From: Alistipes_A hominis
GTDB lineage: Bacteria > Bacteroidota > Bacteroidia > Bacteroidales > Rikenellaceae
Direction of reading: 5' to 3'
Length of the DNA: 64,000 bases
Assembly (NCBI RefSeq): GCF_014288115.1
Contig: NZ_JACOOK010000001.1
Location: 124,001 to 188,000 of the forward strand
Made by a program: the position numbers and the translations under genes. This document shows, in pieces, positions 60,831 to 64,000 of the stretch. The notes under the pieces were generated by a model, which worked only from the letters and a program-made list of their open reading frames with translations, made no database searches and was not told where the DNA came from. Every line of letters begins with the position of its first letter. The first letter of the stretch is position 1.

Positions 60831-61394
60831 ATATTCCTCCAAAAGTTTATTTTGACGTAAATCTTCAATGTAACATGCTAAGTTACTTGAAACTTTATTA
60901 AATACTTTATCAAGATATGGGATGATATTTTCCAAATTCAATTCCAACTCTAACGGGAAACTATGATATTGATGTAAAAACCTTGTGATGTCATTTCTTT
61001 CTGAAACAGATAAAAGCAAAAATGGATTACTGTTTTTATAATATACCATTGCTGAAAGATGAATAAAAGCGCATCCTAATTTATAAACAAAAAAAGGCCA
61101 GCCATAAAATTTATCAGCTAAATCCACCATTTGTTTATCGGTCACGACTTTCTTTGTATTGGGATAAGACCATTTTATTCCCTCCAAAGTTTGGTTTATA
61201 AAATGCTCTCTAAGGTTTAAGTCGCTAATTGACAACAAAAACATAACTCTTACCATAGAATCTAATTCTTGACGCAGAATAGATATTACCTGCCCATATA
61301 ATTGTTGTTGCAACAAAATATTTATAGCGCAAGAATGTTCTCCTGACCTTTGAGTAACTATATCGCAAAATAAATTAATATTATTTGTTTTCAT
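60828..61394 (-). CDS. Unknown protein, AT-rich cargo
   Basis: A 188-residue protein (MKTNNINLFCDIVTQRSGEH) with no domain I can name. It is largely helical, with hydrophobic segments VRVMFLLSIS and FYGWPFFVYKLGCAFIHLSAM that may be buried rather than membrane-spanning. AT-rich compared with the mob genes, so probably a separate acquisition. ATG 61394 chosen; an in-frame ATG at 61445 lies inside the neighbouring gene. Confidence 0.55.
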   Translation of the reverse strand: MKTNNINLFCDIVTQRSGEHSCAINILLQQQLYGQVISILRQELDSMVRVMFLLSISDLNLREHFINQTLEGIKWSYPNTKKVVTDKQMVDLADKFYGWPFFVYKLGCAFIHLSAMVYYKNSNPFLLLSVSERNDITRFLHQYHSFPLELELNLENIIPYLDKVFNKVSSNLACYIEDLRQNKLLEEY

Positions 61395-61410
61395 TGTTGA
61401 GTGATTTCGC

Positions 61411-62574
61411 TTATAAGATATAGGATTTACTATTGGTTGCCACATATATCTGATGCGGCATTTCTTTTTCGTTGTATATTATTGTATGGTTGTCGCACAA
61501 GGTCATTCCCAGCCTTTCAACCACACGGATGGATGCCACGTTTTCCGGTCGGATACTGCAACAGACAGTTTTCAGTTCCAGCTCTCCAAAGGCGTATTCC
61601 AAACACGCGCGGGCGGCTTCCGTACCGTAACCGTTATGCCAGTATGTGTTATCGAGTATATAGCCAAGCTCGACAGTCTCGTTCCCGTTTAGGGTACTAT
61701 TCATCAGACCGGCTTGTCCTATCAATGCGCCGCTTTCTTTCAGTATGACGGCAAAATATCCGAACCCGTCCTTGCGGTATCGGATGAGTTGCCTGTTTAT
61801 CCATTTGCGCACGTCCTTTTTGGTAAAGCCGTGTTCCCAAGCGTACATGACTTCCGGCTTTCCCATTATGGCAAGGAGTGCGTCCATATCCTTACGGGTT
61901 ATCCTGCGGATAAGCAGCCGTTCCGTTTCCATGACGACCAGCGATGCGGAATAGGTCTTTATCTCAAATCCGTCCTCTTTCCATTCCTTCACAAGCCTGT
62001 TGATCGTTTCTTCCACCAGACTGTCATAAGCGGCATCGGGAATAACCTTTATAAAAAAGGTGTCACGGGTTTCTTTCATGACCCATTCGTTGATGTCTTT
62101 CAGTTCCTTGCCTTCGGGAATGTAATTCTTGTGTATCATGAACTCGTTGATGTTGTCCGCCAACAATTCTTCCAACTGATAACGGATGTCATCCTCCAGT
62201 TCGGCAAATGGTATGGTTTCCTCTTCATAGATGCCTTCTATTAAAACATCATCCTCTTCCATATCCTCGTCCGGTGTCTGATTGCCCCGTTTCATGTCCA
62301 ACATATCCTGCGCGAACTGCCCGGATTCCTTGTCCTTGTACTTCTTGGCATATTTTTCCAGCAGTTCCCAGTCCTGACGGCTCATCGGGCATTTGAAAAC
62401 GGCTCGTTCCACCTCGTTACAGCGCACCATGTCCGCCTTCACATCATCGGGAAGCGACCGGCATTCCTTGCAGATATGCCGCGAGTGTCCTTTGCCGCTG
62501 AATTGCTCGTTGGCTTTGTACTCGCTACAAATCCGACAGTAATGCCCCTGTTGTTTCTTCTTTTTCGCCACCAT
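61411..62574 (-). CDS. GNAT acetyltransferase fused to a Cys-rich N-terminal domain
   Basis: A 387-residue protein. The first 40 residues hold two CxxC pairs (HYCRICSEY, HICKECRSL), a zinc-ribbon-like unit. An acidic helical middle (about 60-220) follows, then a RimJ-type GNAT domain (ETERLLIRRITRKDMDALLAI, LIGQAGLM, YWHNGYGTEAARACL). The target could be a ribosomal or other protein N-terminus, or a small molecule. It follows the AlbA_2 gene by 9 bases, so the two may be co-transcribed. Confidence 0.75.
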   Translation of the reverse strand: MVAKKKKQQGHYCRICSEYKANEQFSGKGHSRHICKECRSLPDDVKADMVRCNEVERAVFKCPMSRQDWELLEKYAKKYKDKESGQFAQDMLDMKRGNQTPDEDMEEDDVLIEGIYEEETIPFAELEDDIRYQLEELLADNINEFMIHKNYIPEGKELKDINEWVMKETRDTFFIKVIPDAAYDSLVEETINRLVKEWKEDGFEIKTYSASLVVMETERLLIRRITRKDMDALLAIMGKPEVMYAWEHGFTKKDVRKWINRQLIRYRKDGFGYFAVILKESGALIGQAGLMNSTLNGNETVELGYILDNTYWHNGYGTEAARACLEYAFGELELKTVCCSIRPENVASIRVVERLGMTLCDNHTIIYNEKEMPHQIYVATNSKSYIL

Positions 62575-62583
62575 ACCCCGTTA

Positions 62584-64000
62584 TTATATCAACAGTTCTT
62601 TTCCTTTATCGGTAAGACGATATTTCTGCCGGGGATGTTTCGGATTTTCCGGGTAAATAGGCTCTACCAAATTCTGCCTTATGGCTGGATACAGATATAG
62701 TTCTAAAAAATTACTTTTGTCCTTTAATCCTATCACACACATAATCTCTTTGGTTGAAAGTGTCTGTGTGCCGATTGCAGACAACACCTTTTCCACCTGT
62801 GGGGTAACTGTGGGGTGACTGTGGGGTAACTGTCGGGTAATTGTCGGGTCGTGCCCCACAGTTTTTCGGGTATAGCGGAAAATAACCCATACACTATTTC
62901 CATCTGTATGAAACTCCGGATCGGGAATGCCGACACGCCGGCATTCGCTTATCATAAGCCCGATGCCTCGTCCCCAGCTTTCCAGAACCTCGCTTTTATA
63001 CAGAACATTCGCAATAATCAGGTTTTGAGGTTCTGAATTATGCCCGCTCAATAACTTTTCCATTGTTATATCCGGCGGAAAAGTTCCACTGTTCTCAATC
63101 TCCACACGGTCATCATAGATGGCAATTCCTACCGAACTGCCGGGACGGTGGTATGAGCGGTGGCAAAGGGCATTTGTGCAGCATTCCCTCAATGCCTTGT
63201 AAGGAATCTCAAGCTCTTCCTCCCGATACAAGCCTTCAACTTTGCCCGAAAGGGAAAGATGCTTGAAAAAGAACGACATTGCAGTGTCCAGCAGTGTGTA
63301 GATATTGCCAGTGGTACGCTGATTGTCTATAAACTCGTCTTTTGTAGTTCCTTTGAAACGCGCCAACCGAAGCAGGCACTGGGGATAGAAGTAAAAATCA
63401 CGACCGAACAAGACTGCGGAAGCATTATTCAGTTTTCCGTCATGTAACAGGTTGAATTTTTCGAGTATGGTCGGCAAATCCTCCCTTATGGTGGCTTCGG
63501 GTAGGCGACCGCACCGGATGCCTCCACGTACCGCTCCCATAATGGCATGTTCATCAAGGTCAGTAACTTTGATGTCGGGATTCGTCATCGCCTCCCAAGC
63601 GTATTTCCCACCTCGCTGCATAAGCAGTTGGTTATATACGTCTTGCGGCATGGAGGATGTCACGCTCTCCAATCGAAGATAAGCCCGTCCCTTATAGGAG
63701 AACGGACGCATATAACGTTGGCTGTCCGCAGACAAGGCTATCACACTCTTGTCTGTATTTTGGATACTGATATACGAAACTTCGAGTGTGGCAAATGGTT
63801 CAAAACGCCGGATGGCTTCCGCAATATCACGCTTCGTCTTGTCGCTCACTTCCTGCCCGATGATCTTTCCTTTGTCGGTCACACCGAACAACACCGTGCC
63901 ACCTTCGCTGTTAAGGAAAGCGCAGAGCGTTTCCATGCCGCGCTCCAACTGCCCGGTGGTTTCCTTGAACTCCACCTGCCCGTTTTCCTTTTCGGCTATC
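62584..64000 (-). CDS. AlbA_2 DNA-binding / ATPase-like regulator (5' end outside the window)
   Basis: At least 471 residues; the frame runs open to the right edge (reading AEKENGQVEFKETTG), so the true start is beyond 64000. It has an AlbA_2 domain (VEFKETTG, GGTVLFGVTDKG), a GHKL-like segment (ALRECCTNALCHRSY, YDDRVEIENSGTFP, ESWGRGIGLMI) and a C-terminal winged-helix region. It has the same architecture as the cargo protein at 26810 but is diverged and of transposon-core composition. Probably a regulator. Confidence 0.82.
   Translation of the reverse strand, partial: IAEKENGQVEFKETTGQLERGMETLCAFLNSEGGTVLFGVTDKGKIIGQEVSDKTKRDIAEAIRRFEPFATLEVSYISIQNTDKSVIALSADSQRYMRPFSYKGRAYLRLESVTSSMPQDVYNQLLMQRGGKYAWEAMTNPDIKVTDLDEHAIMGAVRGGIRCGRLPEATIREDLPTILEKFNLLHDGKLNNASAVLFGRDFYFYPQCLLRLARFKGTTKDEFIDNQRTTGNIYTLLDTAMSFFFKHLSLSGKVEGLYREEELEIPYKALRECCTNALCHRSYHRPGSSVGIAIYDDRVEIENSGTFPPDITMEKLLSGHNSEPQNLIIANVLYKSEVLESWGRGIGLMISECRRVGIPDPEFHTDGNSVWVIFRYTRKTVGHDPTITRQLPHSHPTVTPQVEKVLSAIGTQTLSTKEIMCVIGLKDKSNFLELYLYPAIRQNLVEPIYPENPKHPRQKYRLTDKGKELLI

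Larger units (their letters stand above)
21777..64000. mobile_element. Conjugative transposon, CTnDOT-like tra/mob type (left end to beyond the window)
   Basis: From about 21.78 kb rightward the sequence carries, in canonical Bacteroides order, traA-traQ with a lysozyme gene, mobABC, PcfK/PcfJ-like and DUF3873 accessory genes, and AT-rich cargo. Its composition differs from the chromosome to the left. The integrase, excision and rte regulatory genes are not in the window and should lie to the right. A smaller mobilizable element (43126-51916) interrupts traG. Confidence 0.88.

Overview
The window looks like a Bacteroidota chromosome, most likely from a GC-rich gut Bacteroidales such as an Alistipes relative (inferred from gene content, not from a search). 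Promoters follow the Bacteroidota form TAnnTTTG with a TTG/TTTG about 19-20 bases upstream, Shine-Dalgarno sequences are mostly absent, Rho carries a long N-terminal insertion, and the right two thirds is a Bacteroides-type tra/mob conjugative transposon.

Region 1 (1-21.77 kb) is GC-rich chromosome. It holds cmk-ispH, a mismatch DNA glycosylase, a three-gene operon of two Gfo/Idh/MocA oxidoreductases and a TIM-barrel sugar isomerase, a fused MsrB-MsrA lipoprotein, a methyltransferase, aspartate kinase, tRNA-Leu(UAA), miaA with a pRiA4b ORF-3-like protein, an acyl-CoA reductase divergent from kdsB, and rho. It ends with a leftward operon of NamZ (DUF1343), GH20 hexosaminidase and a class-C beta-lactamase-fold hydrolase, which resembles a muropeptide-recycling set. 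Two decayed gene fragments lie between these genes.

Region 2 (21.78 kb to the right edge) is a conjugative transposon. A CTnDOT-type core (GTATATTTGC, 21777-21786) marks the probable left end. Rightward accessory genes follow, including PcfK/PcfJ-like proteins. Next comes AT-rich cargo: a three-gene operon (AlbA_2/ATPase regulator, HamA-like nuclease, HamB-like helicase; Hachiman/AbpAB-type defence) and a leftward response regulator-histidine kinase pair. The leftward traA-traQ operon (56.4 to 33.7 kb) would build the mating apparatus. The rightward mobABC operon (57.1-60.8 kb) would process and couple the DNA. A GNAT fusion protein and a second AlbA_2 protein cut by the edge follow.

Region 3 (43126-51916) is an 8.8-kb mobilizable element nested inside traG. 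It has a tyrosine integrase, two HTH proteins, a RepA-like ATPase, a primase, MobC, a relaxase, a coiled-coil membrane protein and a small array of immunity-like genes, two of them ending in a structured attC-like repeat. It is flanked by 7-bp direct repeats. Joining the flanks through one copy restores an uninterrupted traG of 835 codons, so the host transposon carries a split VirB4-type ATPase and is probably transfer-deficient until the inner element excises.
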